11,349 nucleotides of DNA, taken from positions 1 to 11,349 of the forward strand of contig CAKRPS010000060.1 of the NCBI GenBank assembly GCA_934385475.1. The letters run 5' to 3'. Each line of letters begins with the position of its first letter. The stretch's first letter is position 1. Below, in pieces: positions 1 through 7,385 of this stretch. Source of the DNA: an uncultured Lachnospiraceae bacterium. Its GTDB lineage: Bacteria > Bacillota > Clostridia > Lachnospirales > Lachnospiraceae. Under the pieces are notes generated by a model. It ran no database searches. It worked only from the letters and a program-made list of their open reading frames with translations, and had not been told where the DNA came from. The position numbers and the translations under genes are program-made.

Positions 1-2
1 GG

Positions 3-1298
3 CGTGTGCACGCGAGTCTGGAGCACGTTATGATCTATCCGGCTTCGCACTATGTCGTTCCGCAGGAGAAGATCAACGCTGCCTGCAAAAAGATAGAGAG
101 CGAGCTGGAAGCCCGCGTGAAATATTTCAAGGGAGAGGACAAGCTTCTGGAGGCGCAGCGGATTTCGGAGAGAACAAATTTTGATATCGAGATGCTGCGT
201 GAGACGGGCTTCTGCTCCGGAATAGAGAATTATTCAAGACATTTGAACGGAATGGAAGAGGGAGAGCCGCCGTTTACCCTGTTAGATTATTTTAAAGACG
301 ATTTCCTCATCATTATCGATGAGTCCCATATGACGATACCACAGATCGGGGCAATGTTTTCGGGTGACAGATCCAGAAAGAATATGCTTGTGGATTATGG
401 ATTCCGGTTGCCGTCGGCGCTGGATAACAGGCCGCTGTGCTTTGAGGAATTTGAGCAGCATATCGATCAGATGATGTTCGTCTCGGCGACTCCCTCCCAT
501 TATGAAGAAGAACATGAACTGCTCAGGACAGAACAGATTATCAGACCGACCGGACTGCTTGATCCGGAGGTTGTGGTTCGTCCGGTTGAGGGGCAGATTG
601 ATGATCTGATATCGGAGGTTAACAAGGAGATTGCGAAGCATAATAAGGTGTTGGTGACGACGCTGACTAAGCGTATGGCGGAGGATCTCACAGATTATAT
701 GAAGGATGCGGGCATCCGTGTCAAGTATCTGCACTCGGATATTGATACGTTGGAACGGGCCCAGATCATCCGCGATATGAGACTGGACGTGTTCGACGTG
801 CTGGTGGGAATTAACCTTCTGAGAGAGGGACTGGACATTCCGGAAATAGCACTGGTGGCGATTCTGGATGCGGACAAGGAAGGTTTCCTGAGATCGGAGA
901 CCTCTTTGATCCAGACGATCGGACGTGCGGCGCGAAATGCTGAGGGACATGTCATCATGTATGCGGATAATATGACGGATTCGATGCGTGCGGCTATCAC
1001 CGAGACAGAACGGCGACGCAAAATACAGCAGGAATATAATACAGAGCACGGAATCACGCCACAGACGATCAAGAAGGCGGTCCGTGATCTGATCAGTATC
1101 TCCAAGACAATCACCAAGGAAGAGATGAGATTTGAGAAAGATCCGGAGTCCATGAGCAGACAGGAGCTGGAGAAGCTGATCAAGGATGTGGAGAAACAGA
1201 TGAAGAAAGCAGCAGCAGATCTTAACTTTGAGGCGGCAGCAGAGCTCCGTGACCATATGGTGGAGCTGAAAAAGAAATTACAAGAGTTTGACTCCTGA
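3..1298 (+). CDS. uvrB: UvrABC system protein B, C-terminal part (5' end outside window)
   Basis: UvrB is the damage-verifying helicase-like subunit of nucleotide excision repair. UvrA loads it on damaged DNA and it then recruits UvrC. The reading frame is open to the left edge, so the gene starts upstream; a full UvrB is about 660 residues, so roughly the first 230, with the Walker A motif and beta-hairpin, are missing. Counting from the GTG at 6 (an internal codon, not the start), I see Walker B DESH at 105-108, motif III VSATP at 159-163, motif V with [11 protein letters not shown] at 267-277, and motif [11 protein letters not shown] at 303-311, whose arginines serve ATP hydrolysis. A C-terminal UVR motif lies at about 390-427, rich in Glu, Lys and Ala; in the family it contacts UvrC and UvrA. 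No frameshift is seen. uvrA follows after 17 bases, so the two are surely cotranscribed. Identification is very secure. Confidence 0.97.
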   Translation, partial: RVHASLEHVMIYPASHYVVPQEKINAACKKIESELEARVKYFKGEDKLLEAQRISERTNFDIEMLRETGFCSGIENYSRHLNGMEEGEPPFTLLDYFKDDFLIIIDESHMTIPQIGAMFSGDRSRKNMLVDYGFRLPSALDNRPLCFEEFEQHIDQMMFVSATPSHYEEEHELLRTEQIIRPTGLLDPEVVVRPVEGQIDDLISEVNKEIAKHNKVLVTTLTKRMAEDLTDYMKDAGIRVKYLHSDIDTLERAQIIRDMRLDVFDVLVGINLLREGLDIPEIALVAILDADKEGFLRSETSLIQTIGRAARNAEGHVIMYADNMTDSMRAAITETERRRKIQQEYNTEHGITPQTIKKAVRDLISISKTITKEEMRFEKDPESMSRQELEKLIKDVEKQMKKAAADLNFEAAAELRDHMVELKKKLQEFDS

Positions 1299-1315
1299 GA
1301 GAAAGGTGGAGAATA

Positions 1316-4183
1316 ATGCCTGACGTTACGAAAATGCGTCCGCGTGAATATATTAAAATCCGTGGAGCGAATGAGCATAATCTGAAATCACTGGATGTGG
1401 ATATCCCGAGAAATGAATTTGTTGTGTTGACAGGACTGTCCGGTTCCGGAAAGTCATCGCTTGCTTTCGATACGATCTATGCAGAGGGTCAGCGAAGATA
1501 TATGGAATCTTTGTCTTCTTATGCAAGGCAGTTCCTGGGGCAGATGGAAAAACCGAATGTGGAAAAAATTGAAGGACTGTCACCGGCCATTTCAATCGAC
1601 CAGAAATCCACGAACCGGAATCCGCGTTCAACTGTCGGAACGGTAACGGAGATATACGACTATTTCAGACTTCTGTATGCCCGTATCGGAATTCCGCATT
1701 GTCCAAAGTGCGGCAAGGAGATAAAGAAGCAGACAGTAGACCAGATCGTAGACCAGATTATGGATATGCCTGAGGGTACGAAGATACAGCTTCTGGCACC
1801 TGTGGTAAGAGGAAGAAAAGGCGAACACGCGAAGGTGTTTGAGCGTGCGCGGAGAAGTGGATATGTCCGCGTCCGGGTGGACGGCAGTCTGTATGAACTA
1901 TCTGAAGAGATCAAGCTGGAAAAAAACAATAAGCATAATATAGAAATTATCGTTGACCGTCTTGTAGTGAAAGAGGGAATCGAGAGGCGTCTGACAGATT
2001 CGATCGAGAGTGTTTTTGCGCTTGCGGAGGGTCAGATGGTTCTGGATGTTATCGGTGGAGAGGAAATAAACTTCAGCCAGAATTTTGCCTGCCCCGACTG
2101 CGGAATCAGCATTAGTGAGATTGAGCCGAGAAGCTTTTCCTTCAATAATCCATTCGGAGCCTGCCCGGAATGTTTTGGTCTCGGCTATAAGATGGAATTT
2201 GACATAGATCTGATCATTCCGGATCGGAGTCTGAGTCTTAATCAGGGGGCGATCACCGTTATGGGATGGCAGTCCTGTACAGATAAGGGAAGTTTTACGA
2301 ATGCGCTTTTGCAGGCACTTTCCGATAAATATAAGTTCAGCCTGGATACACCTTATGAGGAGCTGCCGGAGAAGGTACAGGAGATCCTGATCCACGGGAC
2401 AACGGAGAAGGTGAACGTGCATTACACCGGCCAACGTGGAAGCGGTGTCTATCCGATTGCCTTTGAAGGACTGCTGAAAAATGTAGAGCGGAGATATCGG
2501 GAGACAGGCTCGGACACCGTGAAGCAGGAATATGAGAGTTTTATGCGCATTACGCCCTGTAAAGAATGTAAGGGGATGCGTCTGAAAAAGGAATCGCTTG
2601 CCGTGACGGTGTGTGATAAGAACATCTATGAAATTACTTCTCTTTCGATTGCAAAGCTTCATGAATTTATTGGCGGAATGAAGCTGACACCACAGCAGGA
2701 ATTGATCGGAAAACAGATTCTGAAAGAGATACGGGCACGTGTCGGTTTCCTGATGGAAGTGGGCCTTGATTATCTGTGTCTTTCCAGGGCGACAGGGACG
2801 TTATCAGGCGGTGAGGCGCAGAGAATTCGTCTTGCAACCCAGATCGGCTCCGGTCTGGTAGGCGTCTGCTATATTCTGGATGAGCCCAGTATCGGACTGC
2901 ATCAGAGAGATAACGACAAACTGATCGCAGCCTTGAAGAACCTGAAGGATATGGGAAATACCCTGATCGTTGTAGAACATGATGAAGATACCATGTTTGC
3001 GGCCGACCACATTGTTGATATCGGTCCCGGCGCTGGATCTCACGGCGGACGTGTGGTTGCGCAGGGAACCGCAGAGGAGATCATGCAGGTGGAGGAGTCT
3101 GTGACCGGACAGTATCTCAGCGGAAAATTGCAGATACCGGTTCCGAAGGAACGAAAAAAGCCGACGGGTTATCTCACGGTACTCGGTGCAGAAGAAAACA
3201 ATCTGAAAAAGATCGACGTGAAATTTCCTTTGGGCGTTATGACCTGCGTGACCGGAGTATCGGGTTCCGGCAAAAGCTCACTGGTCAATGAAATATTGTA
3301 TAAGCATCTGGCGAGAGACTTGAACCGTGCACGGTGTATTCCCGGAAAGCATAAGGGGATCAAAGGGATGGAGCAGCTTGACAAGGTGATCGACATTGAC
3401 CAGTCGCCGATCGGAAGGACTCCACGTTCCAATCCGGCAACCTACACGGGAGTGTTTGACCAGATCCGTGACCTGTTTGCGTCTACTCCGGATGCAAAGG
3501 CAAGAGGATACGGAAAAGGAAGGTTCAGCTTCAACGTCAAGGGAGGACGATGCGAGGCATGCTCCGGTGATGGTATTATTAAAATTGAAATGCACTTCCT
3601 GCCGGATGTGTATGTGCCCTGTGAGGTGTGCGGGGGCAAAAGGTACAACCGGGAAACTCTCGAAGTGAAATATAAAGGAAAAAGCATTTACGATGTGCTG
3701 GATATGACGGTGGAGGAGGCTGTACCATTTTTTGAGAATGTTCCCTCTATCAGAAGAAAGATAGAAACGCTCTACGATGTGGGACTTTCCTATGTAAAGC
3801 TTGGACAACCATCAACCACACTTTCCGGTGGAGAGGCACAGCGTATCAAGCTGGCAACGGAATTGAGTAAAAGAAGTACCGGAAAGACCATCTATATTCT
3901 GGACGAACCAACGACCGGACTGCATTTTGCAGATGTACACAAGCTTGTGGATATCCTCAGAAAGCTGACGGAGAGCGGCAACACGGTTGTGGTGATAGAG
4001 CATAATCTGGATGTGATCAAGACAGCAGACTATATTATTGATATCGGCCCGGAAGGCGGAGAAGGCGGTGGAACGGTGATCGCGGAAGGCACGCCTGAAA
4101 AGGTTGCGGAGAATCCAGCCTCCTACACCGGCCTGTATATAAAGAAAATGCTCCAGAAAGCCGATAAAAACAAAGAGAAATAA
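1316..4183 (+). CDS. uvrA: UvrABC system protein A (excinuclease ATPase subunit)
   Basis: UvrA is the DNA damage sensor of nucleotide excision repair; it dimerises, finds lesions and loads UvrB. At 955 residues it is full length for the family. It is a tandem ABC ATPase. The first half has Walker [10 protein letters not shown] at 40-48, signature LSGGEAQRI at 496-504 and Walker B ILDEP at 520-524. The second has Walker [10 protein letters not shown] at 647-655, signature LSGGEAQRI at 836-844 and Walker B ILDEP at 861-865. Zinc-module cysteine pairs are visible at C259/C262 with C283/C286, and at C746/C749 with C769/C772; an extra CPKC pair is at 129-132. The ATG at 1316 is chosen because GAAAGGTGGAG lies just upstream; an ATG at 1334 would lack this site. 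It follows uvrB in the same operon. No clear simple terminator follows the stop, but a hairpin at 4242-4262 could end the transcript. The last codons contain a SigD-like promoter match. Confidence 0.98.
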   Translation: MPDVTKMRPREYIKIRGANEHNLKSLDVDIPRNEFVVLTGLSGSGKSSLAFDTIYAEGQRRYMESLSSYARQFLGQMEKPNVEKIEGLSPAISIDQKSTNRNPRSTVGTVTEIYDYFRLLYARIGIPHCPKCGKEIKKQTVDQIVDQIMDMPEGTKIQLLAPVVRGRKGEHAKVFERARRSGYVRVRVDGSLYELSEEIKLEKNNKHNIEIIVDRLVVKEGIERRLTDSIESVFALAEGQMVLDVIGGEEINFSQNFACPDCGISISEIEPRSFSFNNPFGACPECFGLGYKMEFDIDLIIPDRSLSLNQGAITVMGWQSCTDKGSFTNALLQALSDKYKFSLDTPYEELPEKVQEILIHGTTEKVNVHYTGQRGSGVYPIAFEGLLKNVERRYRETGSDTVKQEYESFMRITPCKECKGMRLKKESLAVTVCDKNIYEITSLSIAKLHEFIGGMKLTPQQELIGKQILKEIRARVGFLMEVGLDYLCLSRATGTLSGGEAQRIRLATQIGSGLVGVCYILDEPSIGLHQRDNDKLIAALKNLKDMGNTLIVVEHDEDTMFAADHIVDIGPGAGSHGGRVVAQGTAEEIMQVEESVTGQYLSGKLQIPVPKERKKPTGYLTVLGAEENNLKKIDVKFPLGVMTCVTGVSGSGKSSLVNEILYKHLARDLNRARCIPGKHKGIKGMEQLDKVIDIDQSPIGRTPRSNPATYTGVFDQIRDLFASTPDAKARGYGKGRFSFNVKGGRCEACSGDGIIKIEMHFLPDVYVPCEVCGGKRYNRETLEVKYKGKSIYDVLDMTVEEAVPFFENVPSIRRKIETLYDVGLSYVKLGQPSTTLSGGEAQRIKLATELSKRSTGKTIYILDEPTTGLHFADVHKLVDILRKLTESGNTVVVIEHNLDVIKTADYIIDIGPEGGEGGGTVIAEGTPEKVAENPASYTGLYIKKMLQKADKNKEK
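4140..4167 (+). promoter_or_regulatory. Possible SigD (sigma-28) flagellar promoter inside the uvrA 3' end
   Basis: TAAA at 4140-4143 and GCCGATAA at 4160-4167 match the flagellar sigma factor consensus (TAAA, about 15 bases, GCCGATAT or GCCGATAA), with a 16-base spacer. The predicted start is near 4174, about 118 bases before mbl and the flagellar rod genes. It lies in coding sequence (Lys-Ala-Asp-Lys codons), so a chance match is possible. Scanning by eye I saw no second match in the window with both boxes. Confidence 0.4.
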
Positions 4184-4211
4184 ATATTTCTTAAAAAAAT
4201 CATAAAGCCCT

Positions 4212-4239
4212 TTGAAAAACCATTTCTTTCGGTTATAAT
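4212..4239 (+). promoter_or_regulatory. SigA-type promoter for mbl and the rod genes
   Basis: A -35 box TTGAAA at 4212-4217 (five of six matches to TTGACA) and a perfect -10 box TATAAT at 4234-4239 are separated by 16 bases. A-rich sequence at 4194-4200 could act as an UP element. The predicted start is about 4245-4247, leaving a leader of about 45 bases before the mbl ATG. This is the best promoter in the window, and lies in its largest intergenic gap. Confidence 0.75.
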
Positions 4240-4276
4240 ATAAAAAGCGCAGTGCGCTTTTTGCAAAATATTATAA
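4233..4276 (+). repeat. Nested inverted repeat spanning the mbl -10 box, start site and leader; inner part may be the uvrA terminator
   Basis: The inner arms AAAAAGCGC (4242-4250) and GCGCTTTTT (4254-4262) pair perfectly around a 3-base AGT. The outer arms TTATAATAT (4233-4241) and ATATTATAA (4268-4276) also pair perfectly, offset by five unpaired bases (GCAAA, 4263-4267). The inner part, GC core then T run, resembles a short intrinsic terminator for uvrA transcripts. The left outer arm contains the SigA -10 box. The right outer arm ends directly at the mbl ribosome site (AAGGGGA, 4276-4282). RNA begun at about 4246 would lack the left outer arm, while RNA from upstream could fold the whole structure. 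The pairing is seen; any function is inference. Confidence 0.6.
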
Positions 4277-4291
4277 AGGGGACCATAAACA

Positions 4292-5284
4292 ATGCAATAC
4301 ACAGATATTGGAATTGATCTTGGTACAGCAAGCATACTTGTATATATAAGAGGCAAGGGCGTTGTTCTGAAAGAGCCGTCCGTTGTAGCTTTTGACAGAG
4401 ATACCAATAAAATCAAAGCAATTGGAGAAGATGCAAGACTGATGTTGGGAAGAACTCCCGGAAATATTGTGGCGGTAAGACCGCTCCGGCAGGGGGTTAT
4501 CTCAGATTATCAGGTAACAGAAAAGATGATGAAGTATTTCATCCAGAAGGCACTTGGAAAGAGAACTTTCCGCAAACCGCGTATCGCGGTATGTGTGCCG
4601 AGTGGTGTTACGGAGGTAGAGAAGAAGGCAGTAGAGGACGCAACCTATCAGGCAGGAGCAAGAGAAGTCTCCATCATTGAAGAACCGATAGCTGCGGCAA
4701 TCGGTGCCGGTATTGATATTTCCAAACCCTGCGGTAATATGATCGTGGATATCGGAGGTGGTACTTCAGACATCGCGGTTATTTCACTGGGAGGAACGGT
4801 AGTCAGTGCATCAATCAAGATTGCCGGTGATGACTTTGATGAGGCGATTGTGCGTTATATGCGTAAGAAGCATAATCTGCTGATCGGTGAGAGAACTGCC
4901 GAGGATCTGAAGATCAAGATCGGTTCTGCATATAAGAGATCTTCTGTTGATTATATGGACGTAAGGGGACGTAACCTTGTTACAGGATTGCCCCGCACTG
5001 TCAAGGTGTCATCGGAAGAGACAGAAGAGGCATTACATGAGACGACTGTCCAGATCGTAGAGACGATCCACAGCGTTCTGGAGAAGACACCGCCGGAACT
5101 TGCAGCGGATATTGCAGACAGAGGAATCGTGCTGACAGGTGGAGGAAGCCTGCTACGCGGGCTGGAGGATCTGATCGCAGCCAAGACGGGAATCAATACC
5201 ATGACGGCGGAAGATCCGATGACAGCAGTTGCGATCGGTACAGGAAAATATGTAGAGTTCCTTGCAGGGTACCGCGAGGATTAG
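4292..5284 (+). CDS. mbl: Rod shape-determining protein, MreB/Mbl family (bacterial actin)
   Basis: This is a bacterial actin that polymerises under the membrane and guides the cell-wall elongation machinery. At 330 residues it is full length (family about 333-345). The actin-fold nucleotide motifs are present: phosphate 1 IDLGTA at 8-13, phosphate 2 VDIGGGTSD at 152-160, and the adenosine motif TGGGS at 282-286. The ATG at 4292 has AAGGGGA at 4276-4282. It sits directly upstream of two flagellar rod genes, the order of mbl-flhO-flhP in Bacillus subtilis; that synteny is why I prefer Mbl over MreB, since no mreCD genes are visible. The paralogue assignment is less sure than the family. Transcription probably starts at the SigA promoter upstream, with a possible second flagellar promoter in uvrA. 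The 43-base gap to the next gene carries a small inverted repeat but no T run, so readthrough into the flagellar genes is likely. Confidence 0.93.
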   Translation: MQYTDIGIDLGTASILVYIRGKGVVLKEPSVVAFDRDTNKIKAIGEDARLMLGRTPGNIVAVRPLRQGVISDYQVTEKMMKYFIQKALGKRTFRKPRIAVCVPSGVTEVEKKAVEDATYQAGAREVSIIEEPIAAAIGAGIDISKPCGNMIVDIGGGTSDIAVISLGGTVVSASIKIAGDDFDEAIVRYMRKKHNLLIGERTAEDLKIKIGSAYKRSSVDYMDVRGRNLVTGLPRTVKVSSEETEEALHETTVQIVETIHSVLEKTPPELAADIADRGIVLTGGGSLLRGLEDLIAAKTGINTMTAEDPMTAVAIGTGKYVEFLAGYRED

Positions 5285-5287
5285 AAG

Positions 5288-5302
5288 CCTGTTCTAAACA
5301 GG
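5288..5302 (+). repeat. Short perfect inverted repeat between mbl and flhO
   Basis: CCTGTT (5288-5293) and AACAGG (5297-5302) pair perfectly around a CTA loop, four bases after the mbl stop codon. No T run follows, so it is not a standard intrinsic terminator. It could be an mRNA processing or stability hairpin, an operator, or chance. Confidence 0.4.
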
Positions 5303-5327
5303 GGAGAGTACAAAAAGGGGTATAATT

Positions 5328-6104
5328 ATGTTAAAAGGGTTGTACACGGCGTACACGGGAATGCTCAATGAGCAGCACAGAATGGATACGATAACGAACA
5401 ATCTGGCTAATGTAACCACGAACGGTTTCAAAAAAGAAGGGGCTACAAGTCAGGCGTTTGATACAGTTCTGGCGTATAAGATCAAAGATTCCACTGACGG
5501 ATGTTTTCCCAAGAAAATGGGTGGCATGAATCTGGGAGTTAAGATCGGTGAGAACTATGTCAATTATGCGCAGGGTGGCATGAAAGAGACTGGAAACCAG
5601 TTTGATCTGGCACTTTCCGACAAAGGTTTTTTTGCAATTGAATATACAAACAAAGCAGGAGAAACTTCCGTCAAATATACGCGCGACGGTAATTTCACGT
5701 TAGACCTGCAGGGCAATCTGCGTACGCAGGATGGTGATTACGTATTGAACGACAGGGGAAGACATATTCGTCTGAACACAGCGCTTGATACCAGCATTGA
5801 CCATTATGGCAATATCTATCAGGACGGAGCACAGGTTGCAACTCTCGGAGTTACGGATTTTGAAGATTATAATTATCTTCAGAGATTTGGAGAAAATTTA
5901 TTTGAGCCGGTAGACGGAGCGAAAGAAATTGAACCGGAGTCCACACAGGTTTATGCCGGATATCTGGAACTTTCAAATGTTTCTATCGTTTCTGAAATGG
6001 TAGAGATGATTGCGATGCAGAGACAGTATGAGAGCAATCAGAAGGTGATTACAACTTATGATGGTTCTCTTGATATAGCAGCAAATCAGCTTGGAAAACT
6101 TTAG
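5328..6104 (+). CDS. flhO: Flagellar basal-body rod protein, FlhO/FlgF-like
   Basis: This is a structural protein of the flagellar rod, the drive shaft crossing the periplasm-like space and peptidoglycan. It is 258 residues long. The N-terminal rod signature covers about 5-35, with TITNNLANVTTNGF near 20-33. A central variable domain of the FlgG/FlgE type follows, and the C-terminal helix (about 205-255) contains the typical EMVEMIAMQRQYESNQ segment. Both termini form the coiled helical core in this family. As expected there is no signal peptide, because export uses the flagellar type III apparatus. The ATG at 5328 has AAAGGGG at 5314-5320, 7 bases away. It is paralogous to the next gene, and the pair after mbl matches flhO-flhP of Bacillus. 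FlgF (proximal) and FlgG (distal) cannot be separated surely from sequence alone; I favour the FlhO/FlgF role from gene order. Confidence 0.9.
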   Translation: MLKGLYTAYTGMLNEQHRMDTITNNLANVTTNGFKKEGATSQAFDTVLAYKIKDSTDGCFPKKMGGMNLGVKIGENYVNYAQGGMKETGNQFDLALSDKGFFAIEYTNKAGETSVKYTRDGNFTLDLQGNLRTQDGDYVLNDRGRHIRLNTALDTSIDHYGNIYQDGAQVATLGVTDFEDYNYLQRFGENLFEPVDGAKEIEPESTQVYAGYLELSNVSIVSEMVEMIAMQRQYESNQKVITTYDGSLDIAANQLGKL

Positions 6105-6117
6105 GAGGTAACTCGGG

Positions 6118-6936
6118 ATGGTTAGAAGTTTATGGACAGCAGCAACAGGCATGAACGCACAGCAGGTAAATGTTGACACGATCGCGAACAATCTCGCCAA
6201 TGTCAATTCTACAGGATACAAGGCACAGGTAGCACAGTTTAAATCTCTTTTGTATCAGAACCTGCAGACAGTGACTACGACGGCAAACGGAGATCCCAAA
6301 CCTACCAGCGCACAGGTTGGACTAGGTGTAAGAAACTCTTCAATCAATTCTATCTTTACACAGGGAAGTCTGCTGGATTCCCAGAGTGATACAGCATTTG
6401 CAATTCAGGGAGATGCTTTCTTTGCACTGCGTGGAGATGACGGAGAGACCTATTATACCAGAAATGGTGATTTTATCTGGGCAATCGGAGCAAACGGCGG
6501 AATGACGCTGACAGATTCTGATGGACTTCCGGTACTGGATTCCAGAGGAAGAGCGATTTCCCTCAACCGTAACTATATTGCAAGCAAGATTACGATCAGT
6601 GCAGACGGAGAGGTATGCTATCCGGATGATCAGAATAATCCGCAGCCGATTGGAATAACCATCGGACTGTACCAGTTCTCTAATCCGGGAGGACTTGAGA
6701 GAGTAGGCGATACCCGTTGGGCAGTGACAGAAGCCAGTGGACGGGCTATCAACGAGGCAACAAATGCCAACGTAAAGAAGAGTTCTGTTGTTCAGGGATA
6801 TCTGGAGGGCTCTAACGTATCGGTAGCTGATGAAATGGTTAACCTGATCGTAGCACAGAGAGCTTATGAGGTGAATTCCAAGGCGATCACAACATCAGAC
6901 TCCATGATGGAAACTGCAAACAACCTGAAGAGATAA
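6118..6936 (+). CDS. flgG: Flagellar basal-body rod protein FlgG (FlhP-like)
   Basis: This is the distal rod protein of the flagellum, 272 residues long (FlgG is usually 260-270). It starts MVRSLWTAATGM and carries the rod signature TIANNLANVNSTGY at about 21-34. The central domain includes YTRNGDF, typical of FlgG. The C-terminal helix has the segment SNVSVADEMVNLIVAQRAYE, then the KAITTSDSMM motif close to the FlgG consensus. The ribosome site AGGAGGT at 6103-6109 overlaps the stop codon of the preceding gene, so translation is probably coupled. It is followed by TAA TAG in frame (6934-6939) and at once by the flgJ start. The name FlhP applies in Bacillus nomenclature, where the gene labelled flgG was a hook protein. 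Export is by the flagellar type III system. Confidence 0.93.
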   Translation: MVRSLWTAATGMNAQQVNVDTIANNLANVNSTGYKAQVAQFKSLLYQNLQTVTTTANGDPKPTSAQVGLGVRNSSINSIFTQGSLLDSQSDTAFAIQGDAFFALRGDDGETYYTRNGDFIWAIGANGGMTLTDSDGLPVLDSRGRAISLNRNYIASKITISADGEVCYPDDQNNPQPIGITIGLYQFSNPGGLERVGDTRWAVTEASGRAINEATNANVKKSSVVQGYLEGSNVSVADEMVNLIVAQRAYEVNSKAITTSDSMMETANNLKR

Positions 6937-6939
6937 TAG

Positions 6940-7311
6940 ATGGCGGTGAGTGATATGGACTTGACAGGAATTAACAGCTATAAGAATTACATAGACAATG
7001 CGAACGAAGCATCTGCACAGGCGCTGAAAGGAAAACTGAACAGCACATCGACAGAGGCAACGGACGATGAACTGATGGATGCCTGTAAGCAGTTCGAGGC
7101 ATACCTGTGGGAACAGGTTTTTAAGGAGATGGAGAAATCCACAAAGATTTTCAGTGATGAAGAGGAAGGCGACGCGTACGCTTCCAACATGGTGGACTAT
7201 TTCAGCGATTCTTTGATTCAGGAAATTTCAAGTCAGGCAACTACTCAGGGGGGAAATTCTTTGTCCCAGATGCTATATGAACAGATGAAACATAATTATA
7301 GTATAGATTAA
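6940..7311 (+). CDS. flgJ: Rod-binding protein, FlgJ N-terminal domain type
   Basis: This small protein (123 residues) has the rod-binding domain found in the N-terminal half of FlgJ, a cap or chaperone for rod assembly. The recognisable core is the segment ACKQFEAYLWEQVFKEMEKS near 47-66, followed by an acidic stretch and the FSDSLIQEI helix near 88-96. The C-terminal muramidase domain of proteobacterial FlgJ is absent, as is usual in Firmicutes, so another enzyme must open the peptidoglycan. The start is uncertain: ATG 6940 directly follows the flgG stops but has only a weak site (GAAGAGA, 6928-6934), while ATG 6955 has GGCGGTGAG at 6942-6950 four bases before it. The second choice gives 118 residues beginning MDLTGI. 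It closes the rod gene unit, and a hairpin follows. Confidence 0.85.
   Translation: MAVSDMDLTGINSYKNYIDNANEASAQALKGKLNSTSTEATDDELMDACKQFEAYLWEQVFKEMEKSTKIFSDEEEGDAYASNMVDYFSDSLIQEISSQATTQGGNSLSQMLYEQMKHNYSID
6942..6950 (+). promoter_or_regulatory. Candidate ribosome site for an alternative flgJ start at 6955
   Basis: GGCGGTGAG lies four bases before ATG 6955 and is a better ribosome site than the GAAGAGA before ATG 6940. It could make 6955 the true or a second start. This spacing is rather short, so the case is not settled. Confidence 0.35.
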
Positions 7312-7335
7312 AGAAATGTGTAATGATGAAATGAG

Positions 7336-7360
7336 CGGCTGCCTGAAAGGGCAGCCGTTT
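7336..7360 (+). terminator. GAAA-tetraloop hairpin after the rod genes, probable terminator
   Basis: CGGCTGCC (7336-7343) pairs perfectly with GGCAGCCG (7350-7357). A T-G wobble closes a GAAA tetraloop at 7345-7348. The stem is GC-rich and stable, but only three T residues follow before G, so termination may be partial. It lies 24 bases after the flgJ stop and 25 before the recD2 start, and probably separates the flagellar unit from recD2. Confidence 0.65.
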
Positions 7361-7385
7361 GTAGTTACTGGAGAAGTGATCCTGT

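Noticed and set aside
282..1256. A 324-codon open frame on the minus strand inside uvrB
   Set aside because: It lies wholly antisense to a clear uvrB; its translation is rich in Arg, His, Ile and Leu with no recognisable domain, and it is a shadow of the codon pattern.
1898..2662. A 254-codon minus-strand open frame inside uvrA
   Set aside because: It is antisense to a conserved gene and has no family signature or promoter of its own that I can see.
4270..4297. A mirrored minus-strand promoter (TATAAT at 4275-4270 with TTGCAT at 4297-4292, 16-base spacer)
   Set aside because: The -10 arises from the inverted repeat and the -35 matches only three of six bases. An antisense transcript into uvrA is possible but not supported.
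5321..5326. TATAAT just before the flhO start
   Set aside because: A start site 7 bases downstream would fall inside the coding region beyond the ATG, and there is no matching -35 box.
5328..6936. The two rod genes as a recent tandem duplication
   Set aside because: They share only the family's terminal signatures; the middle domains differ clearly, which fits ancient FlgF/FlgG-type paralogues.
7297..7307. TATAGT/TATAGA near the end of flgJ as a recD2 promoter
   Set aside because: No acceptable -35 box lies 16-18 bases upstream of either.
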